From contig CAMLMY010000002.1 of assembly GCA_946481345.1 (NCBI GenBank), positions 1-64,000 of the forward strand: a stretch of 64,000 nucleotides of DNA. Reading direction: 5' to 3'. The translations under genes were made by a program, and so were the position numbers. The notes under the pieces are model-generated. The model worked only from the letters and a program-made list of their open reading frames with translations, was not told where the DNA came from and did no database searches. Of the stretch, positions 50,787 through 62,515 are shown piece by piece. How positions within the stretch are numbered: the first letter of the stretch is position 1; each line of letters opens with the position of its first letter. The DNA comes from an uncultured Gilliamella sp. Lineage in GTDB: Bacteria > Pseudomonadota > Gammaproteobacteria > Enterobacterales > Orbaceae.

Positions 50787-51042
50787 GAAATATCCTAATA
50801 TAATAATGTAAGAAATATATTTATTTTATTGATACTAATTGTTTAGAAAAACATTTTTTGAACGGTTTAGTGTATTAAGTGTCTTATCTTTAACATTATA
50901 TTCAAGTTACTTGATAAGGAAAAGAAAATAACTTTCATTATTTTCCTGTTTAGTGTATCTAAATCGATAAATCCTTATCTTGCATCATGTTAGGCATAGT
51001 TATATTATGAGTAGCAATGCTATATTATTTAAGGAATGAGTT

Positions 51043-52692
51043 ATGTTAAAATCAATAGATCCAACCTCTACATCTTCTTGGAAATCCCTTCAAGCTAGTT
51101 ATCAAAAACATCATAATAAAACTATAGCCGAAATATTAAAAGACGAGCCCAAGCGCGTCGAAAAACTGAGTATTCCGTTTGAGGATGAGTTTTTGGTTGA
51201 TCTTTCAAAAAACCGTTTAACGCAAGAAACATTAGATATTCTTTATCAGCTTGTGGATGAGTGTGATTTAAATGGTGCAATTAAAGCGATGTATAGTGGT
51301 GAAAAAATTAATCGCACAGAAGATCGAGCTGTGTTACATGTTGCACTTCGTAATGTATCTAATACTCCAATTTATGTTGATGGCAAAAATGTTATGGATG
51401 ATGTCAATGCAGTGCTTGCTAAGATGGAGTCCTTTAGTAAAAAAGTGATTAGTGGTGAATGGAAAGGTTATACCGGCAAGGCTATCACCGATGTTGTTAA
51501 TATCGGCATTGGTGGTTCAGATTTAGGACCTCACATGATTACTGAAGCGCTTCGACCTTATAAAAACCATTTAACGATGCACTTTGTATCTAATGTTGAT
51601 GGTACTCATATTGTAGAAGCATTAAAAGATCTTAATCCAGAAACAACACTATTTTTAGTTGCGTCGAAAACTTTTACAACTCAAGAAACGATGACTAATG
51701 CTCAAACTGCCCGTCAATGGTTACTTGATGCAGCTAAAGATGATAAAGCAGTAGCACTGCATTTTGTTGCATTATCAACTAATACAAAAGAAGTTGAAAA
51801 GTTTGGTATTGATACTGCTAATATGTTTGAATTTTGGGATTGGGTTGGTGGTCGCTATTCGTCTTGGTCGGCAATTGGTTTATCAATCGTTCTTTCCATT
51901 GGCTTTGAAAACTTTAAACAGTTTTTAGCAGGTGGCCATGCAATGGATAAACACTTCCAAACAGCGCCGGTTGAGAAAAATATTCCAACATTACTTGCGT
52001 TAATTGGTCTTTGGTACAATAACTTCTGTGGCGCAGAAACTGAAGCAATTTTACCTTATGATCAATATATGCATCGTTTTGCTGCTTATTTCCAACAAGG
52101 TAATATGGAATCAAATGGTAAAAGCGTTGATCGTAATGGTAATAAAACGACTTATACTACTGGACCTATTATTTGGGGTGAGCCTGGTACTAATGGCCAA
52201 CATGCCTTCTATCAATTGATTCATCAAGGTACTAAACTGATTCCTTGTGATTTTATTGCACCAGCAATTAGCCATAATCCGGTTGGAGATCATCATCCTA
52301 AATTACTTTCAAATTTCTTTGCACAAACTGAAGCTTTAGCTTTTGGTAAAACCGAACAACAGGTAGAACAAGAATTCCTTGCGGCTGGTAAAAGCCTTGA
52401 TGAAGTTAAATCTATTATTCCTTTTAAAGTTTTTGCTGGTAATAAGCCAACCAACTCTATTTTAGTCAAAAAAATCACACCTTATGCATTAGGTGCATTA
52501 GTTGCTATGTATGAACACAAAATCTTCACGCAAGGTGTTATTCTTAATATCTTTAGTTTTGATCAATGGGGGGTTGAACTCGGTAAACAGCTAGCTGGTC
52601 GTATTTTACCTGAATTAGCCGATGATAAACCTGTAAGTTCTCATGATGATTCAACTAACAACTTAATCAATCAATACAAGAAATGGCGTTAG
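51043..52692 (+). CDS. pgi: Glucose-6-phosphate isomerase
   Basis: [46 protein letters not shown]. Confidence 0.97.
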   Translation: MLKSIDPTSTSSWKSLQASYQKHHNKTIAEILKDEPKRVEKLSIPFEDEFLVDLSKNRLTQETLDILYQLVDECDLNGAIKAMYSGEKINRTEDRAVLHVALRNVSNTPIYVDGKNVMDDVNAVLAKMESFSKKVISGEWKGYTGKAITDVVNIGIGGSDLGPHMITEALRPYKNHLTMHFVSNVDGTHIVEALKDLNPETTLFLVASKTFTTQETMTNAQTARQWLLDAAKDDKAVALHFVALSTNTKEVEKFGIDTANMFEFWDWVGGRYSSWSAIGLSIVLSIGFENFKQFLAGGHAMDKHFQTAPVEKNIPTLLALIGLWYNNFCGAETEAILPYDQYMHRFAAYFQQGNMESNGKSVDRNGNKTTYTTGPIIWGEPGTNGQHAFYQLIHQGTKLIPCDFIAPAISHNPVGDHHPKLLSNFFAQTEALAFGKTEQQVEQEFLAAGKSLDEVKSIIPFKVFAGNKPTNSILVKKITPYALGALVAMYEHKIFTQGVILNIFSFDQWGVELGKQLAGRILPELADDKPVSSHDDSTNNLINQYKKWR

Positions 52693-52713
52693 AGCGGGTT
52701 CTACCGTAGATAG

Positions 52714-52747
52714 AAAAAACCTTCAGTTTTAACTGAAGGTTTTTTTA
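52714..52747. terminator. Bidirectional intrinsic terminator between pgi and crr
   Basis: aaaaaaccttcagtt-tt-aactgaaggtttttt. Confidence 0.9.
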
Positions 52748-52754
52748 TAGATGA

Positions 52755-53258
52755 TTATTTTTTAACACGCATAATTGGCGTTTTACCTGCTTCAACAGAA
52801 CCAGTTAGTTTGGTTAGTTCAACTACTGTTTCCATATTTGAAATTACAACAGGAGTTAAAACTGATTTGGCTTTACTTTCAAGTAAAGGTAGATCAATTT
52901 CAATGATGGTATCGCCAATTTTAACTTGTTGTCCTTCTTCAGCAACACGAGTAAAACCTTCTCCTTTTAGTTCAACGGTATCTATACCAAAATGAACAAA
53001 AAGTTCAATACCTTCATCTGACTCAATCGCAAAAGCATGATTGGTTTCAAAAATTTTGCCAATTTTACCATTTAATGGTGCGACAATTTTGTTGCCAGAT
53101 GGTTTAATTGCAACGCCATCACCAACGATTTTTTCAGCAAAAACAACATCAGGAACATCTTCGATTTTAACGATCTCTCCACTAAGAGGTGCAATAATTT
53201 CAATGCTATTTTTGTTATCGTCAGAGACAAACTGTTTTATTTTATCAAATAGACCCAT
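52755..53258 (-). CDS. crr: PTS glucose-specific EIIA component
   Basis: [67 protein letters not shown]. Confidence 0.95.
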   Translation of the reverse strand: MGLFDKIKQFVSDDNKNSIEIIAPLSGEIVKIEDVPDVVFAEKIVGDGVAIKPSGNKIVAPLNGKIGKIFETNHAFAIESDEGIELFVHFGIDTVELKGEGFTRVAEEGQQVKIGDTIIEIDLPLLESKAKSVLTPVVISNMETVVELTKLTGSVEAGKTPIMRVKK

Positions 53259-53267
53259 TATGGCCTC

Positions 53268-54995
53268 CTAACAAATTTGCTTTTCAGCAGTATATTTTTC
53301 AATTAAATCAGTTATTTCTTTAGCGGTTGCTTTTTCTAGTGCAGTTTCAGCAAATTTTTTCGCTTCTTCGTAATTGGTATTACGAATTAATTTTTTGATT
53401 TTAGGAATTGATACAGCACTCATACTAAACTCATCAAGTCCCATACCTAATAATAGGATAGTTGCTCTTTCATCACCAGCAAGTTCACCACACATTCCTG
53501 TCCATTTGCCTTCTTTATGAGAAGCATCAATGACATTTTTAATTAATGTTAACACTGATGGTGAAAACGGATTATAAAGATGTGAGATAAGCTCATTACC
53601 ACGGTCAACAGCAAGTGTATATTGGGTTAAATCGTTAGTACCAATACTGAAGAAGTCAACTTCTTTAGCTAAGTGACGAGCAATAACTGCTGCTGCAGGT
53701 GTTTCGATCATAACACCAATTTCAATTTCTTTATCAAACGCTTTACCTTCGGCGGTTAATTGTTCTTTAAGAATGTTGATTTCAGATTTTAAGATACGAA
53801 TTTCTTCAACTGAAATAATCATTGGGAACATGATACGTAATTTACCAAAGGCTGAAGCACGTAGAATTGCGCGTAATTGTGCATGTAATATCTCTTTACG
53901 ATCTAAACAGATACGGATTGCACGCCAACCTAAGAATGGGTTTTCTTCTTTTGGTAAATGCATATAAGGTACATCTTTGTCACCACCAATATCCATGGTA
54001 CGAACAATAATTGATAAGCCATTAGTTGATTCGGCAACTTCTTTATATGCTTTGAATTGTTCTTCTTCATTAGGATACGCATCACGATCCATAAATAAGA
54101 ACTCAGTACGATAAAGGCCAACACCTTCATAGCCATTGCGATCCGCACCGGCAATATCACGTACCGTACCGATATTGGCACAAATTTCCACTTGGTGACC
54201 ATCAAGAGTTACCGCAGGTAAATCTTTTAATTTTGCTAATTCTTCTTTGTCAGCAATATATTTTGTTTGAACTTGTTTTAATTTTTCTTCAGTTGTGTGA
54301 TCAGGATTAATATAGATTGCATTGTTAATCGCATCTAAAATAACAAAATCACCTTGTTTGATTGCTTGTGTTGCATTAGATGTACCAACAATTGCTGGAA
54401 TTTCTAATGAACGAGCCATGATTGAGGTATGTGACGTACGGCCACCTGCATCAGTGATAAAGCCTAATACCATATCTAAATTTAATTGTGCAGTTTCTGA
54501 TGGTGTTAAATCAGTTGCAACTAGGATACATGGTTGGCTAATAGCACTTAAATCAACAATTTCAATACCGAGAATGTTTTTCAATAGACGTTTGCCAATA
54601 TCACGGATATCTGCAGCACGTTCTTTTAAATATTCGTCATCTAAGTTTTCTAACTCTTTTGCTTGCGTTTCAAATACAGATTGAACGGCAGCATCAGCAC
54701 TTGAGTGTTTACTTTGGATACGAGAGATAACTTCTTGTTCAAGATCTTCATCTTCAAGAAGCATTATGTGACCTTCAAAAATGGCAGCTTTATCTTCACC
54801 TAATGTGGTCTTTGCTCTCTCCATAATAGCATTTAGCTGTTCGCTTGATTTTTGACGCGCTTCTTTAAAGCGCTCGATTTCAGCGTCAATTTTGTTATCA
54901 AGAATTTGCCTATTATTAATTACAATAGGTTCTTCTTTTAATAATAGCGCTTTTGCAAAAGCGATACCTGGGGAAACAAGTATACCTGATACCAT
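53268..54995 (-). CDS. ptsI: PTS enzyme I
   Basis: [66 protein letters not shown]. Confidence 0.97.
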   Translation of the reverse strand: MVSGILVSPGIAFAKALLLKEEPIVINNRQILDNKIDAEIERFKEARQKSSEQLNAIMERAKTTLGEDKAAIFEGHIMLLEDEDLEQEVISRIQSKHSSADAAVQSVFETQAKELENLDDEYLKERAADIRDIGKRLLKNILGIEIVDLSAISQPCILVATDLTPSETAQLNLDMVLGFITDAGGRTSHTSIMARSLEIPAIVGTSNATQAIKQGDFVILDAINNAIYINPDHTTEEKLKQVQTKYIADKEELAKLKDLPAVTLDGHQVEICANIGTVRDIAGADRNGYEGVGLYRTEFLFMDRDAYPNEEEQFKAYKEVAESTNGLSIIVRTMDIGGDKDVPYMHLPKEENPFLGWRAIRICLDRKEILHAQLRAILRASAFGKLRIMFPMIISVEEIRILKSEINILKEQLTAEGKAFDKEIEIGVMIETPAAAVIARHLAKEVDFFSIGTNDLTQYTLAVDRGNELISHLYNPFSPSVLTLIKNVIDASHKEGKWTGMCGELAGDERATILLLGMGLDEFSMSAVSIPKIKKLIRNTNYEEAKKFAETALEKATAKEITDLIEKYTAEKQIC

Positions 54996-55046
54996 AACAT
55001 TTAATCCTTATTCAATATTAAAACCGTTCAATAATAATTGGGAGTA

Positions 55047-55304
55047 TTATTCCAATTCAGGAATTAATTTTACTAAATGAGTTACTGCTTCTTTTTCATC
55101 TTCACCTTCGGCTGAAATAGTAATCGTTGTGCCTTGAGTTAAGCCTAATGTTTGTAATTTGAATAAGCTTTTAGCGCTAGCACTTTTTCCGTTTGATGTG
55201 ACAGTAATTTCAGCATTAAAGTTTTTTGCTTCTTTTACAAATTGCGCAGCAGGGCGAGTATGAAGGCCATTCGATGCAGTAATGGTTACATCTTGTTTGT
55301 ACAT
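55047..55304 (-). CDS. ptsH: PTS phosphocarrier protein HPr
   Basis: [53 protein letters not shown]. Confidence 0.97.
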   Translation of the reverse strand: MYKQDVTITASNGLHTRPAAQFVKEAKNFNAEITVTSNGKSASAKSLFKLQTLGLTQGTTITISAEGEDEKEAVTHLVKLIPELE

Positions 55305-55446
55305 AATTATTTTACTCCCAAAAATATGTTTTTTCAGACGACAATATAAATAAAAACAGCGTGAAAGGCTAGTAAGATTTCACTGTTCTTTAACAATTCG
55401 TCTAATTTTGATGGTGATAAATCAACCAAGTTCGCCGATATTATTG

Positions 55447-55812
55447 TTAATATCGGTAAATTCGAGTGATTTTATCACGACATTTTTTAAATTCTACCTG
55501 CCCGTGAATTCCTCGTTTGATATTTTCAAACACAACTTCTTCACTACCATCAAGTTGTGAAGCTCGGATCTCTTCGTGGCAAAAAGATTCAAATTTTTCA
55601 AGCTCTTGTTCGCTGTTGCCTAAATGATAATTTTTAGGTAAATCTTGGCTAGTTATAGAGGTATTTGTTTGATTCTGTACATTAAGAACAATCACGCCTT
55701 TATTGGGCACCCATGAACTACATGCAGTTAATGACATAACAAAGAATAAAAATAGCGAGGGCAATGCTACGATCAATCTAAAAATGTTCAAAATATTTCC
55801 TTTATAAAGCAC
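55447..55812 (-). CDS. Hypothetical lipoprotein
   Basis: Signal peptide with lipobox-like LTAC|SSW. Confidence 0.6.
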   Translation of the reverse strand: MLYKGNILNIFRLIVALPSLFLFFVMSLTACSSWVPNKGVIVLNVQNQTNTSITSQDLPKNYHLGNSEQELEKFESFCHEEIRASQLDGSEEVVFENIKRGIHGQVEFKKCRDKITRIYRY

Positions 55813-55914
55813 AATAACCTGTTTATTATTTATAGCTAGGCATAAATTATATACTATTAATCCGTGAAAGTGCAGGGGTGTGTTTTTACGGTATTTAAGA
55901 CTAAGGTGGATTTA

Positions 55915-56457
55915 ATGACTAATAGCAATAATTACAATGAGCTTAATCGCCAACTTATCCAAAATAAAATCGGCATGACAGCGGCTGAATTACATGGTTT
56001 TTTATCAGGTATTTTAGCAGGAGGTAATCATGATGAAAGCTGGAAAATTTTAACTAAGGATATGTTAAATGATGGGCAAAGCATTGCTGAACCTTTAAAC
56101 AAAGAAATTGAAAAATTATATCATTCAACTAAACAACAACTTATTGATGAAGATTTTGAATTTCAATTGTTACTCGGCGATCAAGATCTATTTACTCAGA
56201 TTGATGATTTAGTCGGTTGGGTTAATCATTTTTTATTAGGAATTGGTTTGGTTCAACCTAAAATTAATCGTGTTAAAGGTGATGTTGGTGAGGCAATATA
56301 CGACCTGAGACAAATCGTTAAATTGGGTTATGATGAAAATGAAGATCAGCAAGAGTTAGGCTTTGCATTTGAAGAAATTAAAGAATACGTTCGGATTACG
56401 GCGATGCTTTGTTTTGATGAATTTAACGAATCTGATATAACCCCAACTATTCATTAA
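55915..56457 (+). CDS. ygfB: UPF0149 family protein YgfB
   Basis: TAAELHGFLSGILAGG, GWVNHFLLGIGL, EIKEYVRITAMLCFDEF; upstream of pepP. Confidence 0.9.
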   Translation: MTNSNNYNELNRQLIQNKIGMTAAELHGFLSGILAGGNHDESWKILTKDMLNDGQSIAEPLNKEIEKLYHSTKQQLIDEDFEFQLLLGDQDLFTQIDDLVGWVNHFLLGIGLVQPKINRVKGDVGEAIYDLRQIVKLGYDENEDQQELGFAFEEIKEYVRITAMLCFDEFNESDITPTIH

Positions 56458-56489
56458 TATTAGTATCATTGATTTTTAAGGTGCAAGTT

Positions 56490-57803
56490 ATGGTAGATAT
56501 GCATAGCAAAACAGAACTTTTAGCGCGACGAAATAAATTATTGGCACAAATGGAGCCAAATAGCATCGCTTTGTTTTTTGCTTCACCAGAGGTTACGCGA
56601 AGCAATGATACTCACTATCCTTATCGGCAAGATAGTGATTTTTGGTATTTTACTTTTTTTGCTGAGCCAGAAGCGCTATTGGCGGTGATAAAGGAGTCTG
56701 ATAATCAAGCTCGTTACGTATTATTTAACCGTAAAAAGGATCCTTTAGCGGAAACATGGACCGGATATCGATTAGGTCAGCAGGCAGCATTAGAAAAAAT
56801 TTGCGTAGATGAAGCTTATCTTTTTGATGATATTAATAATCTTTTGCCAAATTTATTGAATGGTAAAAAGGTTATTTATCATGCTGACCAGTTATACGAA
56901 TATGCTGATGAAATAGTTAAAACAACATTACATAATTTAAGGCAAGGTGTTCGCAACAAATTTGTTGTCCCAAATATAATGATTGATTGGCGATCTATTG
57001 TTCATGAAATGCGTATGTTTAAATCGGATTTCGAAATGGCTATATTGCGCGAAGCTTGTGAAATAAGTGCTAAGGCACATATTCGCGCAATGCAAAAGTG
57101 TCAGCCTAGTTTGTATGAATATCAGTTAGAAGCGGAAATTTTACATGAATTTGCTTGGTATGGTGCTCGTTCGCCATCTTATAACACTATTGTTGGTGGG
57201 GGAAATAATGGTTGTATATTGCATTATGAAAATAATAGCGACCAATTGAAAGATGGCGATTTAGTCTTAATTGATGCTGGTTGTGAATATCAGTATTATG
57301 CTGGGGATATCACCCGTACATTTCCTATAAACGGTAAATTTAATCAGTCACAACGTGAAATATATGACATTGTGTTAACGGCACAATACGCGGCAATCAA
57401 ATTATTACAACCAGGTACTTCAATATCAATAGTAAACCAACAAATTATTCGAATTATGGTTGAAGGTTTAGTTAAACTTGGCATTATGCAGGGCGATATC
57501 GAGACGTTAATTGCAAATAAAGCTTACATGACATTTTATATGCATGGTTTAGGACATTGGTTAGGTATTGATGTGCATGATGTCGGTAGCGATCGTGATC
57601 GCATCCTTGCTCCAGGCATGGTGTTAACGGTTGAACCAGGGCTCTATATTAATCAAGAAGCCGATGTTCCTGAACGTTATAAAAGCATTGGCATCCGTAT
57701 AGAGGATAATATTTTAATTACTGATTCAGGCAATGAAGTTTTAACCGCAATGGTGCCTAAAGATCCTCAACAAATTGAACAATTAATGCAAATCAATCAA
57801 TAG
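56490..57803 (+). CDS. pepP: Xaa-Pro aminopeptidase
   Basis: PYRQDSDFWYFTFFAEPEAL, DAGCEYQYYAGDITRTFP, MHGLGHWLGIDVHDVG, VEPGLYI. Confidence 0.95.
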   Translation: MVDMHSKTELLARRNKLLAQMEPNSIALFFASPEVTRSNDTHYPYRQDSDFWYFTFFAEPEALLAVIKESDNQARYVLFNRKKDPLAETWTGYRLGQQAALEKICVDEAYLFDDINNLLPNLLNGKKVIYHADQLYEYADEIVKTTLHNLRQGVRNKFVVPNIMIDWRSIVHEMRMFKSDFEMAILREACEISAKAHIRAMQKCQPSLYEYQLEAEILHEFAWYGARSPSYNTIVGGGNNGCILHYENNSDQLKDGDLVLIDAGCEYQYYAGDITRTFPINGKFNQSQREIYDIVLTAQYAAIKLLQPGTSISIVNQQIIRIMVEGLVKLGIMQGDIETLIANKAYMTFYMHGLGHWLGIDVHDVGSDRDRILAPGMVLTVEPGLYINQEADVPERYKSIGIRIEDNILITDSGNEVLTAMVPKDPQQIEQLMQINQ

Positions 57804-57819
57804 ACTTATGATCAAGTAA

Positions 57820-57849
57820 GGTGCTAATCAATAATTTAAGATTAGCGCC
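57820..57849 (+). terminator. Terminator-like hairpin after pepP
   Basis: ggtgctaatc/gattagcgcc (one G-U) followed by T-rich sequence. Confidence 0.55.
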
Positions 57850-57909
57850 ATTAAGTTTTATTTCAAATAAATACTATTGAATGATAGTTATGGATTGATA
57901 AATGTCAGT

Positions 57910-58755
57910 TTAGTTATTACCTAAACTAATTGAACTATCGCGATTAAAGATAATCTTCATTTTGATATTTTTACCAGCAATTGGTTTGTATTTCCATGTT
58001 TTCATTGCCGTGATCACTGCGCGATTAAAAATATTATTGGGTTGAGCTTCAATAATTCTAATATTTTCAACACGTCCTTCACTATTTACATCAAACATGA
58101 CAATAACATGACCTTCTAAGCGCATGTCTAGTGCTCTTCTTGGATATTCTGGGCGATTTCGGCTAATCGGTGTTGGATTACCCGAATATTGCTGATTATC
58201 AGAAATTTTAGGTGCTACTGACGTTTTGGCAGTATTATCACTAATTGCTTCTTGTCTAACTTGTTGCCGAGAGGCTTTTTGTGTTGGTGGTTTTTTCTTT
58301 TTTGGTTTCGGTTTTGGTTCTGGTTTTACTATTGTTGGTTTATCAGGTTCAACAGTAGGTTTTTCGGGTTCTTTTTCCGGTGTAGGATCAGGTGTTTCTT
58401 CTTTAACGATTTCAGGCTCAACAACAGGTTCAACGGGTTGTTCTTCAATAGGTTTATTATCTATGATTTCACTGTTTTCTGCGCCTTGAATATCAGGTGT
58501 ATTTTCAACTAATGATTGTTCAGGGGCTGCTAATTGAGTAAGATCAACCATTACGGCTTTAATTGAATCATCACCTTCATCAACCATGATGTTATTTGCA
58601 AACAACGCTGAGCTAAATAATAATCCTAATAAAAGTAGATGTGATATCACAGCAACAGATACAAATACATATATATAATTATCCTGTTGCTTGTTAGCAA
58701 TAGGTGATTGTGGCTCTTTTTCTGTATTGATATCTATATCAAAATTGATCTTCAT
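57910..58755 (-). CDS. tonB: TonB energy transducer
   Basis: N-terminal TM, Pro/Glu/Lys-rich spacer, C-terminal PEYPRRALDMRLEGHVIVMFDVNSEGRVENIRI. Confidence 0.92.
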   Translation of the reverse strand: MKINFDIDINTEKEPQSPIANKQQDNYIYVFVSVAVISHLLLLGLLFSSALFANNIMVDEGDDSIKAVMVDLTQLAAPEQSLVENTPDIQGAENSEIIDNKPIEEQPVEPVVEPEIVKEETPDPTPEKEPEKPTVEPDKPTIVKPEPKPKPKKKKPPTQKASRQQVRQEAISDNTAKTSVAPKISDNQQYSGNPTPISRNRPEYPRRALDMRLEGHVIVMFDVNSEGRVENIRIIEAQPNNIFNRAVITAMKTWKYKPIAGKNIKMKIIFNRDSSISLGNN

Positions 58756-58793
58756 AGCAGTAATAATTTATCCCTTAGGGCGTGTATTCTAAA

Positions 58794-58808
58794 TGAAAAT
58801 GCTTATCA
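58794..58808 (-). promoter_or_regulatory. Fur box upstream of tonB
   Basis: Minus strand TGATAAGCATTTTCA versus TGATAATNATTATCA, 12/14 informative positions. Confidence 0.7.
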
Positions 58809-58910
58809 TTTGTAGCATTTTTTTAAATATGATTTATCAATAACTTGTTGCATAAAAATATTTATCAGATAATAGTAAGTAAATATCTCTCATTTGTAGC
58901 GGTTAGACTG

Positions 58911-59894
58911 ATGAATAATCCATCGATAAAACAGATACTCGATCTAGTTCAAGAAGATTTAGTGAAGGTTAATCAGGCAATACAAGCAGAGCTTAGCTCT
59001 GATGTTGTATTAATCAATCAATTAGGCAATTACATTATTAGTAGTGGCGGTAAACGTATTCGTCCAATCATTGCGCTACTTATTGCTAAAGCACTGAATT
59101 ATCAGGGTGATAAACATATTATAACGGCTGCTTTTATTGAATTTATTCATACTGCAACCTTATTGCATGATGATGTTGTTGATGAGTCAGATTTACGCCG
59201 AGGCAAATCAACAGCTAATGCATTATTTGGTAATGCTGCTAGTGTTTTGGTCGGTGATTATATTTATACTCGTTCTTTTCAAATGATGGTTCGTACCGAA
59301 TCATTTAAAGTATTACAAATTATGTCTGAGGCCACGAATGTTATCGCAGAAGGTGAAGTCCAACAACTACTTAATTGTAATGATCCAGATATTACTAAAG
59401 AACAGTATCTACAAGTGATATATCGTAAAACAGCAAGACTATTTGAAGCGACATCTCATTCCGCTGCAGTCCTTGCTGAAGCGACCCCAGAACAAGAATT
59501 TGCCTTACAAGAATATGGAAAATATTTAGGAACTGCTTTTCAAATTATTGATGACTTATTAGATTATAGTGCCGATAGTAATCAAAAATTGGGTAAAAAT
59601 TTAGGTGATGATCTTAATGAGGGTAAACCGACATTACCACTACTACATGCAATGCATCATGCTAATGCACAGGATGCGGCTTTAATCCGGCAAGCAATTG
59701 AACAAGGAAATGGCCGCCATTTATTAGATCATGTTTTAGCGGTGATGAAGTCATGCGGATCGCTTGAATTTACTTTAGAAACAGCCCAGCAAGAGGCAAA
59801 TAAAGCGTTTAATGTGATTTCAATTTTACCAGATTCTCCTTATAAAAAAGCACTACAAGATCTGGCATTGTTATCAGTAAAAAGGGAAAACTAA
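58911..59894 (+). CDS. ispB: Octaprenyl diphosphate synthase
   Basis: GGKRIRPIIALLIAKAL, LLHDDVVDESDLRRGKSTAN, FQIIDDLLDYSAD; start trimmed from 58845. Confidence 0.95.
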   Translation: MNNPSIKQILDLVQEDLVKVNQAIQAELSSDVVLINQLGNYIISSGGKRIRPIIALLIAKALNYQGDKHIITAAFIEFIHTATLLHDDVVDESDLRRGKSTANALFGNAASVLVGDYIYTRSFQMMVRTESFKVLQIMSEATNVIAEGEVQQLLNCNDPDITKEQYLQVIYRKTARLFEATSHSAAVLAEATPEQEFALQEYGKYLGTAFQIIDDLLDYSADSNQKLGKNLGDDLNEGKPTLPLLHAMHHANAQDAALIRQAIEQGNGRHLLDHVLAVMKSCGSLEFTLETAQQEANKAFNVISILPDSPYKKALQDLALLSVKREN

Positions 59895-60060
59895 CAGTGA
59901 TGTTTATTTGATAATTTTAAATACATTAGTTATACAATTTGTTTAATTAATATTGTTTTTTACCATTGATGGTGAATATTTCAAATTGAATTTTATTATG
60001 TTATGTAAATAGGTTGTACCCTTTTTATAACAATCCCATTGTTCAAATAAGGTTATTATC

Positions 60061-60933
60061 ATGTTCAAAAGGTCTTGGCCGGTTTTTTTAATTTTCGTAT
60101 CGATGATTTCTGTGCAATCAAGCGCTTCATTTGCTAAATATTTATTCCCAGTACTTGGTCCAGAAGCAATGACTGCTTGGCGTTTATTTTTTTCCGCTAT
60201 TTTATTGGTCATAATCTTTAAACCTTGGCGTAAAACGATTTCTAAACCAGCAATTAAATATATTATTTTATATGGTATTGCCATGGGATGCATGAATTTA
60301 TCTTTTTATAATGCTATCTCTCGTATTCCTTTAGGTATTGCTGTCGCAATTGAATTGACGGGGCCAATTATGGTCGCTATGTTTTCCGGTCGACGATTAA
60401 CCGATTTTATTTGGTTAGCTATTGCCATAATTGGATTAGTTATGTTGTTGCCTATTCATCAAGCAGCCAGTGATTTAGATCCGATAGGTCTTTTACTTGC
60501 TTTAGGTGCTGGAGGCTGTTGGGCTGGTTATATTCTTTTTGGTCGTAAGGCAGGCGAAATATATGGTGCACCAAGTGTTGCACTCGGCTCGATTGTTGCT
60601 TCAGTATTACTCTTTCCTATTGGGGTATGGCAAAGTGGTAGCACAATGTTTTCCTTGGACATTTTACCATTAGCTTTCATGGTTTCACTGTTAGCATCAG
60701 CGATTCCTTATGGTCTTGATATGGTCGCATTACCGCGTTTACCAGCCCAAACTTTTAGTACCTTAATGAGTTTGTCGCCAGTATTTGCGGCATTTTCGGG
60801 ATTAATTGTTTTACATGAACAGTTAACACATTACCAGTGGTTAGCTATTATGTTTATTATTGTTTCTTCGATTGGTACGGTATTAACTATGCATCGACCA
60901 AGTAAAATTAAAGTGCTAAATCGAGAAGATTGA
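60061..60933 (+). CDS. rhtA: EamA-family threonine/homoserine exporter RhtA
   Basis: 10-TM EamA ORF; SFYNAISRIPLGIAVAIELTGPI, ASAIPYGLDMVALPRLPAQTFSTLMSLSPVFAA. Confidence 0.88.
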   Translation: MFKRSWPVFLIFVSMISVQSSASFAKYLFPVLGPEAMTAWRLFFSAILLVIIFKPWRKTISKPAIKYIILYGIAMGCMNLSFYNAISRIPLGIAVAIELTGPIMVAMFSGRRLTDFIWLAIAIIGLVMLLPIHQAASDLDPIGLLLALGAGGCWAGYILFGRKAGEIYGAPSVALGSIVASVLLFPIGVWQSGSTMFSLDILPLAFMVSLLASAIPYGLDMVALPRLPAQTFSTLMSLSPVFAAFSGLIVLHEQLTHYQWLAIMFIIVSSIGTVLTMHRPSKIKVLNRED

Positions 60934-60943
60934 GTGTATTGAG

Positions 60944-60973
60944 TTACTATCGCGTGTTTGGGCGCGATAGTAA
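60944..60973. terminator. Bidirectional terminator-like hairpin between rhtA and ffh
   Basis: ttactatcgcg/cgcgatagtaa perfect 11-bp stem. Confidence 0.65.
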
Positions 60974-61001
60974 TTAAGTGAAAGAGAAGTAAAGTTAACT
61001 T

Positions 61002-62369
61002 TTATCGAGGCGGAAAACCCATGCCTCCGCCCATTAAGCCTTTCATTTGACGCATCATCTTCATCATGCCACCACCTTTCATTTTTTTCATCATTTTTTG
61101 CATATCTTCAAACTGTTTAAGTAGTTTGTTAACATCTTGTACTTGTGTTCCGGATCCATTTGCAATACGGCGTTTGCGTGATCCTTTGATGATTTCAGGA
61201 TTTGCTCGCTCTTTTAATGTCATAGAGCCAATTATTGCTTCCATCTTGATGGTGATTTTGTCATCCATTTGCGCTTTAATATGATCTGGTAGTTGACCTA
61301 CACCTGGTAATTTAGCCAGCATGGCCCCCATTCCACCCATATTACGCATCTGTTTAAGCTGATCTTGGAAATCATTAAAGTCAAATTTATCGCCTTTTTT
61401 TAACTTTTTCGCGATTTTTTCCGCTTTTTCACGATCAACATTACTCTGCAATTCTTCAATTAAGGAGAGAACATCTCCCATGCCTAAAATGCGCGAAGCA
61501 ATGCGGTCAGGGTAAAAAGGCTCTAATGCATCCGTTTTTTCCCCCATCCCTAAAAACTTAATTGGTTTGCCAGTGATATGGCGGATTGATAATGCTGCAC
61601 CACCACGAGCATCACCATCAACTTTAGTTAAAATGACACCGGTTAGTGGTAAGGCATCATTAAATGCTTTAGCTGTATTGGCGGCATCTTGTCCGGTCAT
61701 TGCATCGACAACAAATAGTGTTTCAATTGGATTGATTGCATCATGTAGTGCTTTGATTTCATCCATCATGTCGCTATCAACATGCAATCGACCAGCGGTA
61801 TCGACAATCAGTACATCAAAAAATTGTAATTTCGCATGTGAAATTGCTTTATTAACAATATCAACCGGTTTTTGATTGATATCTGATGGGAAGCACTCGA
61901 CATCAATTGTTTTAGCAAGTGTTTCTAATTGTTTTATCGCTGCGGGTCGATAAACATCGGCAGAAACAACTAATACTTTCTTTTTTTGTTTTTCTTTTAA
62001 AAATTTTGCTAGTTTTGCAACGCTAGTTGTTTTACCTGCACCTTGTAAACCAGCCATTAGCATTACCGCTGGAGGCTGAGTAGCTAAGTTAAGTGAACTA
62101 TTAACTTCACCCATTGCTGCAGTCAGTTCAGCTTGAACGATTTTTATAAACTCTTGGCCTGGGGTTAGTGTTTTATTTACGTCTAAACCGACGGCTTTTT
62201 GTTTAACTTGGTTAATAAATTCCCGTACTACAGGTAGGGCAACATCAGCTTCAAGTAATGCCATTCTGACATCACGTAGCGCATCTTTGATATTATCTTC
62301 AGACAGACGTCCACGACCACTAATATTGCGGAATGTCTGTGATAAACGGTCAGTTAAATTCTCAAACAT
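61002..62369 (-). CDS. ffh: Signal recognition particle protein Ffh
   Basis: GLQGAGKTTSVAKLAKFL, VDTAGRLHVD, Met-rich C-terminal M domain. Confidence 0.97.
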   Translation of the reverse strand: MFENLTDRLSQTFRNISGRGRLSEDNIKDALRDVRMALLEADVALPVVREFINQVKQKAVGLDVNKTLTPGQEFIKIVQAELTAAMGEVNSSLNLATQPPAVMLMAGLQGAGKTTSVAKLAKFLKEKQKKKVLVVSADVYRPAAIKQLETLAKTIDVECFPSDINQKPVDIVNKAISHAKLQFFDVLIVDTAGRLHVDSDMMDEIKALHDAINPIETLFVVDAMTGQDAANTAKAFNDALPLTGVILTKVDGDARGGAALSIRHITGKPIKFLGMGEKTDALEPFYPDRIASRILGMGDVLSLIEELQSNVDREKAEKIAKKLKKGDKFDFNDFQDQLKQMRNMGGMGAMLAKLPGVGQLPDHIKAQMDDKITIKMEAIIGSMTLKERANPEIIKGSRKRRIANGSGTQVQDVNKLLKQFEDMQKMMKKMKGGGMMKMMRQMKGLMGGGMGFPPR

Positions 62370-62515
62370 ACTAACTCTCAACAAATTAAAAAATTATCGT
62401 CTATCATATCAGAAAATTTGCAGAAGTCCCATGATCATAAATTTGTTATGGCTTGACACAAAATTGTGTTCCTGTTGAAATGAGAGTATTAATAAATGAA
62501 AGGAGAAAGTTATCT

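Noticed and set aside
58226-58512. Plus-strand ORFs opposite tonB with Phe/Gly/Trp-rich repeats
   Set aside because: Antisense shadow of the TonB Pro/Glu/Lys-rich linker
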